64,000 bases of DNA from Flavisolibacter ginsengisoli DSM 18119 (GTDB lineage: Bacteria > Bacteroidota > Bacteroidia > Chitinophagales > Chitinophagaceae): the NCBI RefSeq assembly GCF_900129295.1, contig NZ_FQUU01000011.1:1-64000 (forward strand), read 5' to 3'. Position numbers and translations under genes: made by a program. The notes beneath the pieces were generated by a model, which saw only the letters and a list, made by a program, of their open reading frames with translations, did no database searches and had not been told where the DNA came from. Within the stretch, counting starts at the first letter, position 1. Every line of letters begins with the position of its first letter. This document shows, piece after piece, positions 35,709-45,020 of this stretch.

Positions 35709-36509
35709 TTAGTGCCCAATGATCACGATACAAGGCGGTCTTGGTTTGGATAAAGATAAGTCACTCGACAGATTATTGTCCACGGGTGCAGGAGTGGAAG
35801 GAATGGCCCTGGTATTCAATCCCAATGATAAAGATTGGTGTGCCTGCATCAGTCCACTCACATTGGTGGGCACATCAGCCAGGCTGTTATAGCGGTACAG
35901 GATGATATCCAGCTGGTTCTCCACTGCATTGCTCCTGTCATTGATGGCATACTTGATAGTGACCTGCTTCCAGCTGCTGTGTGAAGGGTCGTCAAAAAAA
36001 CCTCTCCTGATGGATTCATTGACATTGATCTGTCCATTGGCTGAGTTGATGGCCAGCTTATTATCCAACCCAATACCGTAATTACCCGATGGCAAGGCTA
36101 AGCTGTTATCCGCATTATAGGTGGGACTGATAATGGAATCGTTTTGCGACAGGTAATGAAAGGCATCTAAATAGTTGATCCCCGAGATGGTGATATAGGT
36201 GGAGTCTTCCTGGTCGCTGTTGGAAGACCTGAATTTGATCTTGTATTTGAGTCCTGTCTGGCTTTGTCCGTCTCTGCCTTTAAGGGCTATGGTAATAGTG
36301 CCTGTGGCATTATCGATCAACAGGTTGTCAGTGAAGGCAGTATAGCTGCCTGGTTTTGCACTCTTTGGAGATATGGTATAGTTGCCGGCCTGCAAGTAAA
36401 ATACAGAGTCGCTGTAACTGAGGTGCTCTGCCTGGGTTACCGCTGTTTCTTTTTTACAGGCAAAGACCAGGAAGCAGGTAAGGGACAATATATAAAAGGA
36501 TGTTTTCAT
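35709..36509 (-). CDS. lipoprotein co-transcribed with the CHAT protease
   Basis: 266 residues. The leader MKTSFYILSLTCFLVFAC carries a lipobox cysteine. The mature part is beta-rich with three similar segments built on SGNYGIGLDNKLAINSANGQ and AGNYTISP..FTDNLLIDNATG, suggesting an internal repeat. No known domain. The CHAT gene begins one base after its stop, so the two are surely translated from one mRNA. It may be a substrate, sensor or anchor for the protease (inference). Confidence 0.75.
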   Translation of the reverse strand: MKTSFYILSLTCFLVFACKKETAVTQAEHLSYSDSVFYLQAGNYTISPKSAKPGSYTAFTDNLLIDNATGTITIALKGRDGQSQTGLKYKIKFRSSNSDQEDSTYITISGINYLDAFHYLSQNDSIISPTYNADNSLALPSGNYGIGLDNKLAINSANGQINVNESIRRGFFDDPSHSSWKQVTIKYAINDRSNAVENQLDIILYRYNSLADVPTNVSGLMQAHQSLSLGLNTRAIPSTPAPVDNNLSSDLSLSKPRPPCIVIIGH

Positions 36510-36644
36510 GAAGCAGCATATTTCAGGTACTGCTTTGCCGAAAATACAGTTTTAGCCCGGGATGGGGTCATTAATGCAGAAGTTTTACATTCATTTTTTA
36601 ATGCCATGATTCAATGTCTTATTAATAAGTACGAACAGGAGAGG

Positions 36645-36655
36645 GAAATGTAACC
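36645..36655 (-). promoter_or_regulatory. GAAATGTAACC-type motif upstream of the CHAT operon
   Basis: GAAATGTAACC is read on the plus strand here; on the minus strand it is GGTTACATTTC, 136 bases upstream of the lipoprotein start. Similarity to 31459-31469 extends downstream (TG..GT.AAAAA, then GGTATT). The orientation for -35 use faces away from the CHAT operon, so an operator role is possible. The gene-free stretch 36510-36873 otherwise holds only a degenerate REP at 36709-36730. Confidence 0.4.
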
Positions 36656-36708
36656 GTGCGTGTAAAAAGATTTTATGAAGGTATTCTTCCCGCGCATCAG
36701 TTGGCCTG

Positions 36709-36730
36709 GAGCCTAGCGAGACACGCGGGT
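36709..36730 (+). repeat. degenerate REP family A remnant
   Basis: GAGCCTAGCGAGACACGCGG keeps the AGACNCGCGGG arm of family A but has lost the loop and the other arm. Confidence 0.35.
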
Positions 36731-36873
36731 AAAGATTTGTAGAAAAGAGAATAAGTAAACCTAACAACATTTTCATGATATAAAATAGGCTTCCTTTTAA
36801 GGCAGGCGCGCTCCTTTTTTAATCGGGGGCCATTTGCCTTTCTGACAAACAGGGGAGATGCGAGGGCTGAATT

Positions 36874-39141
36874 TTATAGCATAATCTTTATCCCCCCATT
36901 AATAGTTCTTCCTTCCAGCGGAGCGTATATATCTGAAAATGTCGGATTCGTGCCTGGTCCATTGTAAATAGCACCCCAATCGGTTTGTTTTACATTGTTC
37001 AGGTCTTCCCCGTTGATGAATAAAGAAAAATGTTTCCAGCTTTTTTCAATGAGCGCACCGGTTAACCAATAACTCCTTCCCTTAGTGTCGTCAGAAAGCT
37101 GTTGAGGGCCGGTGTAATAGGTTTCGAACGCCACGCGTAAGCTGTTCTCTATTTCATATACCAGGTCAAAATGAAGTTTGTGCCGGGGAGCAAGAGGGTA
37201 AACAGTCGTTTGCCCGTTGAAATGATTTTGTGCAATTGTATAAGAATAGCCAGAATAGAATTTGATCTTATCAAGACTTAAACGAAAGGATACATCCATT
37301 CCCTTCGAGTCGGTAAACCCTCCGGCATTGACCAGTTGAAATTGAGTTCCGGTTGGAATCAATACCAGGGGATGATTGATGCGCGTATAGAAAAACAAAG
37401 GATTGATCATGAGCCTTACTTCGTCTATTGAAGTCGTGTAGGTAAAATCAATATTAGCCCCGGCAGATTTTTCATAACTGGCCCTATCTTCATCGATGGG
37501 TAAGACATCCTGGTATTGCCTTTCCTCAGTTTCTTCGGTAAATAGAGTTGGCAGCTTATAACCTAAACCACCACCAATACGGGAGCTGAAGCTGTTTGAA
37601 AAATGAAATAGGGCAGCAACCCTGGGCAACAATACAGATCCGTATTGGGAATTGTGATCTTCCCTGATACCTGCTTCTAAACTAAAGACCCCGGCAGGCG
37701 ACCAGGTGCTTTGTAAGAAACCCCCAACAGTGCTGTGATGGTAATTTCTTAAGGGATGACTGGAATGAAGTGTTTCATTGAACTTATCTGTGTAAAGATT
37801 TAAGCCACCAACCCATTGCAACTGCTCTTTTCCTGCATTGATGCTTATTTCTGAAAAAGAAGATTGCTGCAGTCCGTCAAATTGATAAGATGGATTGGAG
37901 CTTATTCTTTTAAAATGATTGTAGCTGTTCCTGATGTTGAGAGAGGTATGGTCGTTGAACCGGTGTATCACGCCTAATTGAGTGGTAAAGCGGTCAGAAT
38001 TATTCTTTTCATAATATCCAGCCCTGCCATTTTTTACGAAATCCATATTGCCCCCAAGCCTGTCTTCAGTGATATAGCTTATCCCGGCATTTACATTGGT
38101 CTTATTGCCATAATAAAATAAACGGGGAGTTAGGGTATACCGTGCAAACTTTGGAATGGCCGTAAAACCAATACCGGAAGGATCGTAGGGTTGGTTAGTA
38201 TTGCGTGAGCTAAAGATGGTAAGGCCAAATTTTTTAAACCGTTGCCCAAAGAAACTGCTTAGATCAAGTCCGCCGCCAGACGTTGCATTGGCAAGAAAAC
38301 TTAAATCTCTTTTCTCTGTGGGTGTTTTGCTTACCAGGTTAACAAGTCCGGCGATGGCTCCCCCGCCATATAAGGTAGAAGAAGAACCCTTAATGATCTC
38401 CACCTGCCTTAAATCAAGCGGTGCGATCTGCACCAGGCTTAATCCTTCTGACATGCCTGAATACAAAGGAAAACCATCCCGTAATATTTGGGTATACCTT
38501 CCTGCCAGTTCCTGTATGCGCAGATCGGCGGTATTGCTGATAGCAGAAGTTTGTTGAGTAATGATGCCTGTTGTTTCATTTAGCAGCATTTTGATTTCGC
38601 CGGGACGCATACTTATGTTCTCCGAAATTTCTCCTCCTGCAATTACCTCAACTCTTGTTGGTGTATTGCGAATAGAACGGTCGGTTCGCGTAGCAGTTAT
38701 AATAATATTGGGATTATCTTCCTCATCAGCTTCTTCAAGCATTATTTCTACCTCTTTGGCAGAGGGAACTGCAATCATTTTTTCTATTGTGGTATATCCA
38801 ATAAAGGAAACTTCAATTTGAACTTTTCCAATGGGAAGGTTTGTAAGTACTGCACTGCCTGAACTGTCTGTCATCGTTCCCTTTTTCAACTGCGGAATGA
38901 AAACTGATGCACTGGCTAAAGGCAATTTATTGTCTTCAGTTTTTACAATGATCTTTACACTGTTTTGTGCTTGAGAGCAAAAACTAACTAGTAAGAAAAG
39001 ATGAAGTATAAAAAAATGTTTCTTTGGTCCCTTTCTTTTATGACCTGGTAAAAGAAACTGATTACCCCGATGGAGTAAGAAATCAGACAATTGAATCATT
39101 AGCTGGCAAAGCTCTTTTAACATTGATGTAGGTGCTATCAT
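36874..39141 (-). CDS. TonB-dependent outer-membrane receptor
   Basis: About 755 residues. A signal-like segment (KKHFFILHLFLLVSFCSQAQ) appears after about 40 residues, so the true start may lie downstream of 39141. A carboxypeptidase-regulatory-like domain (about 62-135) and a plug (NIIITATRTDRSIRNTPTRV..IKGSSSTLYGGGAIAGLVN) precede a 22-strand barrel ending in GGIKIML. It takes up a ligand such as a siderophore, vitamin or metal chelate using TonB energy. No SusD partner or regulator lies beside it, so the ligand is open. Confidence 0.9.
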   Translation of the reverse strand: MIAPTSMLKELCQLMIQLSDFLLHRGNQFLLPGHKRKGPKKHFFILHLFLLVSFCSQAQNSVKIIVKTEDNKLPLASASVFIPQLKKGTMTDSSGSAVLTNLPIGKVQIEVSFIGYTTIEKMIAVPSAKEVEIMLEEADEEDNPNIIITATRTDRSIRNTPTRVEVIAGGEISENISMRPGEIKMLLNETTGIITQQTSAISNTADLRIQELAGRYTQILRDGFPLYSGMSEGLSLVQIAPLDLRQVEIIKGSSSTLYGGGAIAGLVNLVSKTPTEKRDLSFLANATSGGGLDLSSFFGQRFKKFGLTIFSSRNTNQPYDPSGIGFTAIPKFARYTLTPRLFYYGNKTNVNAGISYITEDRLGGNMDFVKNGRAGYYEKNNSDRFTTQLGVIHRFNDHTSLNIRNSYNHFKRISSNPSYQFDGLQQSSFSEISINAGKEQLQWVGGLNLYTDKFNETLHSSHPLRNYHHSTVGGFLQSTWSPAGVFSLEAGIREDHNSQYGSVLLPRVAALFHFSNSFSSRIGGGLGYKLPTLFTEETEERQYQDVLPIDEDRASYEKSAGANIDFTYTTSIDEVRLMINPLFFYTRINHPLVLIPTGTQFQLVNAGGFTDSKGMDVSFRLSLDKIKFYSGYSYTIAQNHFNGQTTVYPLAPRHKLHFDLVYEIENSLRVAFETYYTGPQQLSDDTKGRSYWLTGALIEKSWKHFSLFINGEDLNNVKQTDWGAIYNGPGTNPTFSDIYAPLEGRTINGGIKIML

Positions 39142-39148
39142 AGGTAAA

Positions 39149-39454
39149 GTGGTGCGAAGATATACCAGTACTATAATTCGGACCGTTAAACATATTGCAT
39201 ACTATGCCAAAAAAGCCTCGAAAATTTATACTTTCAAGGTCACTGGTTTTTACCCTGGGATCATTGTGTTATGCTTACTGGCGATGGTTCCAATAGCTTC
39301 GAAGTGGTTCGCTAAAAAAAGAATGGCAAAGTCCAATGATTTCCAAGGAAATTATTACACTGCACTCACCCTTATTAATTTGCTAACCATCCTGGTTGTG
39401 TTATGGATGACATTTGTAATTGTTCATGACCGTGTGCTCCAGGATTGTTGCTGA
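39149..39454 (+). CDS. possible small two-TM membrane protein
   Basis: Up to 101 residues with two hydrophobic segments (about 36-52 and 71-91) joined by a basic loop (KWFAKKRMAKSND). The first 30 residues are odd for a leader and may be untranslated, but no better in-frame ATG exists before the first helix. It is divergent from the TonB receptor, eight bases away, which is very tight if both starts are right. No family recognised. Confidence 0.4.
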   Translation: MVRRYTSTIIRTVKHIAYYAKKASKIYTFKVTGFYPGIIVLCLLAMVPIASKWFAKKRMAKSNDFQGNYYTALTLINLLTILVVLWMTFVIVHDRVLQDCC

Positions 39455-39475
39455 TCTTATTATTCAATATAATTG

Positions 39476-39507
39476 ATAAAAGGTAGCACCATCGTACTAC
39501 CTTTTTC
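39476..39507. terminator. bidirectional rho-independent terminator
   Basis: AAAAGGTAG (39478-39486) pairs with CTACCTTTT (39497-39505), with T-runs on both strands. It sits between the convergent small membrane gene and the second delta-60 gene. Confidence 0.75.
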
Positions 39508-39529
39508 ATTCCTTATATTTTAATATTCC

Positions 39530-42346
39530 TTACTGCTTGATCAGTTTTACCATTGCTTTTTCAGTTCCCTGCACAACTTCTACATAATAAATACCAGGCT
39601 TATAATTAGCTCCAAACTGCAGGCTGTTTGCAGCAAAGCTTGTTTTCCTTTCCATGAGTTGTCCCCCCGCATTGGTAATGCTGATGGTAGCGGGGCTATT
39701 GTTCGCACTATGCAACAGCAGGGTAAAACTAGTAGTGAACGGATTAGGCATGGCTTTCACCGAAAGAACAGGGGCTAGTCCATTCTCCCTGGCTGGCAAA
39801 CTGGTAATGGCTGGTAAAGCGCCTGCGATGGTGCTGGTTGTGTAGGCTGCAACCAAACCCTTATCAACTGGTCCTCTTGTTGATCCTGCTACATAAATAT
39901 CATTACCATGTATGGCTACAGCATAAGCAATATCATAACCTCCGGAAAAAGCACTGGTTTGTTTACCATCTGCATCAAAACCAGCATCCAATAAACCATC
40001 GGCAGTATATCGGGCCACTCCAAAATCATAACCTCCGTTTTCTGAATTAAACACGCCTCCCACTACAATTATTTTGTTATCGCTTTGCAGCGCCATGGCA
40101 CTGGCATAATCTTCCCCAAGCAGGAAATCAGTTGTTTGTTTACCATTATCACCAAAGCTGACATCTAAAGAACCATCCGTTTTATTGAAACGGGCCAGGC
40201 CAAAGTCATAATTGGTACCATTAGTGTTAAACACTTCGCCGGCAACAACAATTTTATCACCCTGGATAGCTATAGCATGAGCACCATCATAATTGCCAAA
40301 AAAATCCACCGTTTGCCTGCCATCTCCATCAAAATCTCCATCCAGGGAACCGTTTGTAGTGTACCGGGCCAAAGCAAAATCATAATAGCTGGTGTTATTA
40401 TAGGTCATTCCGGCTACTACTATCTTACCATCACTTTGAATGGCAAGGGCATGGGCATAATCATCATAACCTGTGAAATCCGTGGTTTGCTTGCCAGCCG
40501 TACCAAATGTTCCATCTAAAGAACCGTTGGAATTGTAACGTGCCAGGCCAAAGTCAAAGCGGTTACCATTGGTAGTATAAGCACGACCACCCACAACAAT
40601 TTTGCCATCGCTTTGAAGGGCAATAGAATAGGCTTCATCAATATCACCAAAGAAATCCGTGATTTGTTTTCCGTTTCGGTTAAACTTATTATCGATTGAT
40701 CCATTTGAATTGTAGCGGGCCAGGGCAAAATCTGCTAAATAAGATTCTGGATCAGATGGCTTAGGCATAGAGGAAGCTCCTGCTGCAACTATTTTTCCAT
40801 CTGGTTGGATAACTATAGCACGCACGTAATCATCATTCCCTGAGAAATCTGTGGTTTGTTTGCCGGTACGGTTAAATGTTTTATCCAGCGTACCATTTGT
40901 ATTATAACGTGCCAGGGCAAAATCTCCATTATAGTTCGCGTTATACGCTGTACCTGCCGCTATTATTTTGCCATCATTTTGTATCGCCAACGCAGTAAAA
41001 TACATCACTCCGGCAGTATAATAACCGGTTAGTCTTCCATCCCTGTCAAACCTGTTATCCAGGGTACCATTGGTATTGTAACGTACCAGGGCAAAATCAG
41101 TATTCCTGTTGGTGTTATAGGCTTCTCCTATGGCAACAATTTTGCCATCGCTTTGTATAGCAAGGCCTAAAGCATAGTCTTGTCCACCAAAGAAATCAGT
41201 AATTTGTTTGCCTCCAGTACCAAAGCTGGCGTCTAAAGCCCCACCCGTGGTATAACGGGCCAGTCCAAAATCGAAATTATTTGTGGCATTGTTACCCACC
41301 TGGCCTGCTGCTATGATCTTGCCATCAGTTTGTATGGCAAGGCTTAACGCACGGTCATAACCACCATTTAGAAAATCAGTTGTTTGCTTACCATCCCCAT
41401 CAAAGCTGGGATCCAAATTTCCATAAGTATCGTAGCGGGCTATGGCAAAATCATCATTGTTACTGAGATTATCAGAAGCCTGTCCTGCTACCACTATTTT
41501 GTTATCAGATTGGATGGCTATAGCAAAAGCATAATCAGCATAATTTAAGATATCCGTAGTTTGTTTTCCATTTACTCCGAAATTATTATCCAGGGAGCCA
41601 TCAGTATTGTAGCGCGCAAGTGCAAAATCTATAGTAGTACCCTCCCCGCCGTAAGCCTGGCCCGCCAGGACTATCTTATCATCGATTTGAATGGCTATGG
41701 CTGAAGCAAGGTCCATGTCACCAAAGAAATCTGTACTTTGTTTTCCTTCCGTACCAAAGCTGGCATCCGGAACTCCATTAGTAGTATAGGCAGCCAGTGC
41801 AAAATCATATGAGTTGCTGACGGTACTGTATGCCTGTCCAGCTACGATGATGGTGCCGCTTGTTTGAATAGCGATGGCAAATGGCCAGTCCCAATCACCA
41901 TAGAAGTCTGTTGTTTGCAAGCCATTTATTCCAAAGCTATTATCCAGTGAACCATCAATATTGAAGCGGGCAAGACCAAAATCCAAATTTCCGGTTACAT
42001 TATAAAGACCTGTGACGACAATTTTGCCATCAGTTTGCTGGGCAGCCGCCGCATATTCAAGGTGTACCGGTTCCGAATAGCCATCAGTACCATAACTGAT
42101 ATCCAATGTATTGTTTTTAGTGAGGTAACGGGCAAGAATGGTATAGCCGTTAATGTTGAAAACCACCATATAGGTTCCATTTGTTTGCAGGAATACCTGC
42201 CTGCCGGATTCATAGTAAAAATTGCCCCGGGTAAATTCTGTTGTTGTCCAACCTTTTCCTGCAAAAGCCGGGTCTAAGGCGCCATCCTGGCTGTATGCAA
42301 AGAATAGGGTCAGCAGCGCTATGGTGCATAAGTATATCTTTTTCAT
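39530..42346 (-). CDS. secreted delta-60 repeat protein, type IX sorted, paralogue 2
   Basis: 938 residues with a signal peptide and about 14 delta-60 repeats of 55-57 residues. Their consensus is FGxxGKQTTDFFGxxDYAxAIAIQSDGKIVVAGxAYNxxxxDFALARYNTNGSLD-like, and they are more regular than in the 21437 protein. The C-terminal type IX sorting domain (VKAMPNPFTTSFTLLL..GIYYVEVVQG) matches that paralogue. The DUF4907-like lipoprotein gene lies 28 bases upstream, so the two probably form an operon. Repeat function unknown. Confidence 0.88.
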   Translation of the reverse strand: MKKIYLCTIALLTLFFAYSQDGALDPAFAGKGWTTTEFTRGNFYYESGRQVFLQTNGTYMVVFNINGYTILARYLTKNNTLDISYGTDGYSEPVHLEYAAAAQQTDGKIVVTGLYNVTGNLDFGLARFNIDGSLDNSFGINGLQTTDFYGDWDWPFAIAIQTSGTIIVAGQAYSTVSNSYDFALAAYTTNGVPDASFGTEGKQSTDFFGDMDLASAIAIQIDDKIVLAGQAYGGEGTTIDFALARYNTDGSLDNNFGVNGKQTTDILNYADYAFAIAIQSDNKIVVAGQASDNLSNNDDFAIARYDTYGNLDPSFDGDGKQTTDFLNGGYDRALSLAIQTDGKIIAAGQVGNNATNNFDFGLARYTTGGALDASFGTGGKQITDFFGGQDYALGLAIQSDGKIVAIGEAYNTNRNTDFALVRYNTNGTLDNRFDRDGRLTGYYTAGVMYFTALAIQNDGKIIAAGTAYNANYNGDFALARYNTNGTLDKTFNRTGKQTTDFSGNDDYVRAIVIQPDGKIVAAGASSMPKPSDPESYLADFALARYNSNGSIDNKFNRNGKQITDFFGDIDEAYSIALQSDGKIVVGGRAYTTNGNRFDFGLARYNSNGSLDGTFGTAGKQTTDFTGYDDYAHALAIQSDGKIVVAGMTYNNTSYYDFALARYTTNGSLDGDFDGDGRQTVDFFGNYDGAHAIAIQGDKIVVAGEVFNTNGTNYDFGLARFNKTDGSLDVSFGDNGKQTTDFLLGEDYASAMALQSDNKIIVVGGVFNSENGGYDFGVARYTADGLLDAGFDADGKQTSAFSGGYDIAYAVAIHGNDIYVAGSTRGPVDKGLVAAYTTSTIAGALPAITSLPARENGLAPVLSVKAMPNPFTTSFTLLLHSANNSPATISITNAGGQLMERKTSFAANSLQFGANYKPGIYYVEVVQGTEKAMVKLIKQ

Positions 42347-42373
42347 ATCAGAAATGTTTAAGTAAGCAATCCA

Positions 42374-42817
42374 TTAATTGTTATTGATTTGTAGCTCTTC
42401 AGCCACTTTCTTTGACAGGCGCTGGTTGATCCACGGACCCCTGCTGCCTTGCATTTGCAGTTTTTGCAGAAGAGCTGGCGGCAGCTTTAATTCCTTTCCC
42501 TGGGCTAAGGGCATTCCATGCCCCCATGATTTACCTGTTGCCAGTTGACGTATTTGCCATTGTGCCAGTTTATAGGTATCTTCTTTTCTATTGAGTCCAT
42601 CCGGAGATCCTGTGAACGGATTGCGATATTGCAGCACGATTAATTGCTTATCCTTTACAATTTCATAGCCATAGCTGCCACTCATGGCAGGTAATAGCCG
42701 GATGGTATAGCCCTGGTATTCCTGGTGGTCCTTTTTAGGATTCACAGACTCACCCCTTTGACCGCAGGCAACCATGGATATAAGTAAGAGGCTTACAGCA
42801 AGGTTGAATTTTTTCAT
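42374..42817 (-). CDS. DUF4907-like lipoprotein
   Basis: 147 residues. MKKFNLAVSLLLISMVAC gives a lipobox cysteine. The body (YTIRLLPAMSGSYGYEIVKD, LIVLQYRNPFTG, ALLQKLQM) fits DUF4907, a small beta domain of unknown role found in Bacteroidota. It is transcribed just before the delta-60 gene. Confidence 0.7.
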   Translation of the reverse strand: MKKFNLAVSLLLISMVACGQRGESVNPKKDHQEYQGYTIRLLPAMSGSYGYEIVKDKQLIVLQYRNPFTGSPDGLNRKEDTYKLAQWQIRQLATGKSWGHGMPLAQGKELKLPPALLQKLQMQGSRGPWINQRLSKKVAEELQINNN

Positions 42818-43187
42818 TTGTAAGTATTTAAAAATTAATAATGAAGTTTTATAGAGTGCTAAACAGAAGCGTAAACAAAAGGGATAGGAATATCTTTTAT
42901 AGTTGATAAAGCAGGATTAAATCATCAGAGTGGGAGAGAATCAATACAGGCCTGCAATTGCACAATAATGTTGTGTATACTAAATGAAAATAGGAATTGC
43001 TATTCCGCTGTAAAATGACAGATGTCAAACTATGTAATGATGGCTATCATCCTTATGTTGATGCTATGTAAAAAGAATTCTTTTATATGATAGCTGGAAA
43101 GTTGATTTATTGTTCATCTTATAGTTTCTATAAAATAGCATTATAAGGATTGGATAAAACGCAATACATTAAAACTGTACAATAGTT

Positions 43188-43280
43188 TGTTTACTTTAAA
43201 CATTGATCAAATGCAGCAGTTCAATCTGGCTATTGGATAATCAGGTCTATGTTTTACTTTATAGTAACGTTTATCAATAC
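43188..43280 (+). repeat. degenerate intergenic leader repeat, copy a
   Basis: About 90 bases align with 47749-47848: TGTTTACTTTAAACATTGAT, CAGCAGTTCAATCTGGCTA and GTAACGTTTATCAATAC against their counterparts. It occupies part of the 889-base gene-free stretch 42818-43706. The rest holds a weak GC hairpin at 43376-43396 (CCCGGGTTC..GCCGGGA) and nothing else recognisable. Confidence 0.5.
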
Positions 43281-43706
43281 ACGCTTATTAATCTAAGCCC
43301 ATGGACATATTCCTAATGAACCAGATTAGTTCTTTATCAAAACACTTTAGTTATAAAAGAATAGAATATAACACCCCGGGTTCTAAAAGCCGGGACCTTA
43401 TCCCATCTTGCTCTTTTCTGCTCCCGGACAAGGTGTTTACGTACCTGCCGTATGAGCAAGGAAGATGAGTTTACCTTTAGTGTGAGATCCGTATTACGGA
43501 CGGGTTAATATTGGCGGTTGGAAAGCTGCAAGGGTAGGGGTTGGTCATTCCCTGCCCTAAAAAGGCAGGCCTCCAGTGCCATAAACCGGTACACTTTGTG
43601 TCATTGTGACCATGGGGGTCAGTTTGCGGGGCGGATGGTTAAAACTGTTCATGCTGGTATACCTCTGTCATCAATGCCAATCACCTAAATTTGAGTAAAC
43701 CAATTT

Positions 43707-44927
43707 ATGAGAAGGCTGCTTGGTTTTTTAGTACTGCGCCTGTTTTCAATGACGGCTAACGCCCAGGAAGAGGTATTAAAAGCCAATACAGATTCGCCTT
43801 ATCAACGTACACAATACCCTCTTTTACTTTCCGATTCTTATGTTAGTGTGAGTGTCGGGTATATTACCTACCCGTTTTCCAACCTGAACCTGGAAGCAGG
43901 CTACAAGGCTGATGTGATTTCTATCCCTCATGTTGGTGTACGACTGGTGCTTTTTGGACACCAGTTCAACAAGTACCTGTCGGCACAAATAACATACATG
44001 AGGCCCGTGCTATGGGTGAATTATAAAAACATCAATGGAAGCCGGAGCGATAAAACCGTGTGGATGAATGTGGCAGGATTGACCGCAAAGCTGCAAGTAC
44101 CATTGATTAAGAACCTTTCCATCTTTGGGGAGGGCGGATTGGGTATTGTAACACGTAAAGGATTTATTATGGACGGCTATACGGTAATTGCCGATGCCAA
44201 TTACCCTTATATGTTATACGGTGCCGGTCTTGAGTACCGGCTCAACAACAAATGGGACCTGTTGCTTACAACAGCTTATTCGCCATCAAATTCAGGTGTA
44301 AAACAACCACATACTTTGTATGTTGGCCCGGGGTTTAAATATAAATTTTATACGCTTCCTCCCGAAACTGTGCGCAGAAATGCAACTGCCGGCTATTTTT
44401 TCCCAAAACACCTGTTGCAGGTAGGCCTTGCCACTAATGCATGGGGTTATGGTGTCAATGATTTTTTTGCAGGCAAAACCTTCCCTGTGTTTTGGGGAGG
44501 GGATGCAAACGCAAAACAAGGCGTTTTTGTACGCTACCAGCGCAATTTCTTTCATACCCTCAAAGTATTTTCCATTGACCTGGGAGGCAGCTTAGCTTAT
44601 TGGAAGAGCAGGGATGAGCAAAAGAATTTTTACACCTTATCGGTATATCCCTTGTTCCGTTTTACTGCCATCAGGACAAAACCTGTCGATCTGTATTTTA
44701 TGTACTCGGTAGCGGGGCCAACTTTTATTTCCCAAACAGAGATTGACGGTAATGCCACCGGTAAACATTTTACCTTCCAGGATATGATGGGCATGGGTTT
44801 GTTTGCAGGAAAAAACCGTGAGCTGAATGTTGAGGTCAATATCGGCCATTATTCCAATGGCAACCTGTTCCCGGAAAATGCAGGGGTGAAAATCCCGCTT
44901 ACATTCAATATTGGAATGGCATTTTGA
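43707..44927 (+). CDS. outer-membrane protein: N-terminal barrel fused to PagL-like barrel
   Basis: 406 residues with a signal peptide (about 1-19, TANAQ). Residues about 40-210 look like an 8-strand OmpA-type barrel. Residues about 222-406 resemble the PagL/acyloxyacyl hydrolase barrel, with GHYSNGNLFPENAG near the end (His381, Ser383 at the active-site His/Ser). In Pseudomonas PagL a Glu lies 14 residues after the His, whereas here that position is Lys, so catalysis is uncertain. PagL removes an acyl chain from lipid A. A lipid-transfer-type GT39 follows 93 bases later. The double-barrel fusion is unusual. Confidence 0.7.
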   Translation: MRRLLGFLVLRLFSMTANAQEEVLKANTDSPYQRTQYPLLLSDSYVSVSVGYITYPFSNLNLEAGYKADVISIPHVGVRLVLFGHQFNKYLSAQITYMRPVLWVNYKNINGSRSDKTVWMNVAGLTAKLQVPLIKNLSIFGEGGLGIVTRKGFIMDGYTVIADANYPYMLYGAGLEYRLNNKWDLLLTTAYSPSNSGVKQPHTLYVGPGFKYKFYTLPPETVRRNATAGYFFPKHLLQVGLATNAWGYGVNDFFAGKTFPVFWGGDANAKQGVFVRYQRNFFHTLKVFSIDLGGSLAYWKSRDEQKNFYTLSVYPLFRFTAIRTKPVDLYFMYSVAGPTFISQTEIDGNATGKHFTFQDMMGMGLFAGKNRELNVEVNIGHYSNGNLFPENAGVKIPLTFNIGMAF

Positions 44928-45020
44928 TTTTTATAAACTTTCCTTGTTGTCAGGTAATAATATAAATATAAAACATACCTTGTTCCTGTACTTCTTTAAA
45001 CGAGGGGTTATATACTGCTT

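Noticed and set aside
36264-36653. 129-residue plus-strand frame over the CHAT-linked lipoprotein
   Set aside because: It is opposite a gene with a clear lipobox leader and has no coding features of its own.
39206-39298. Alternative short frame beginning MPKKPRKFILSRS
   Set aside because: It stops after about 30 codons; the overlapping frame with two membrane helices is slightly better, though weak.
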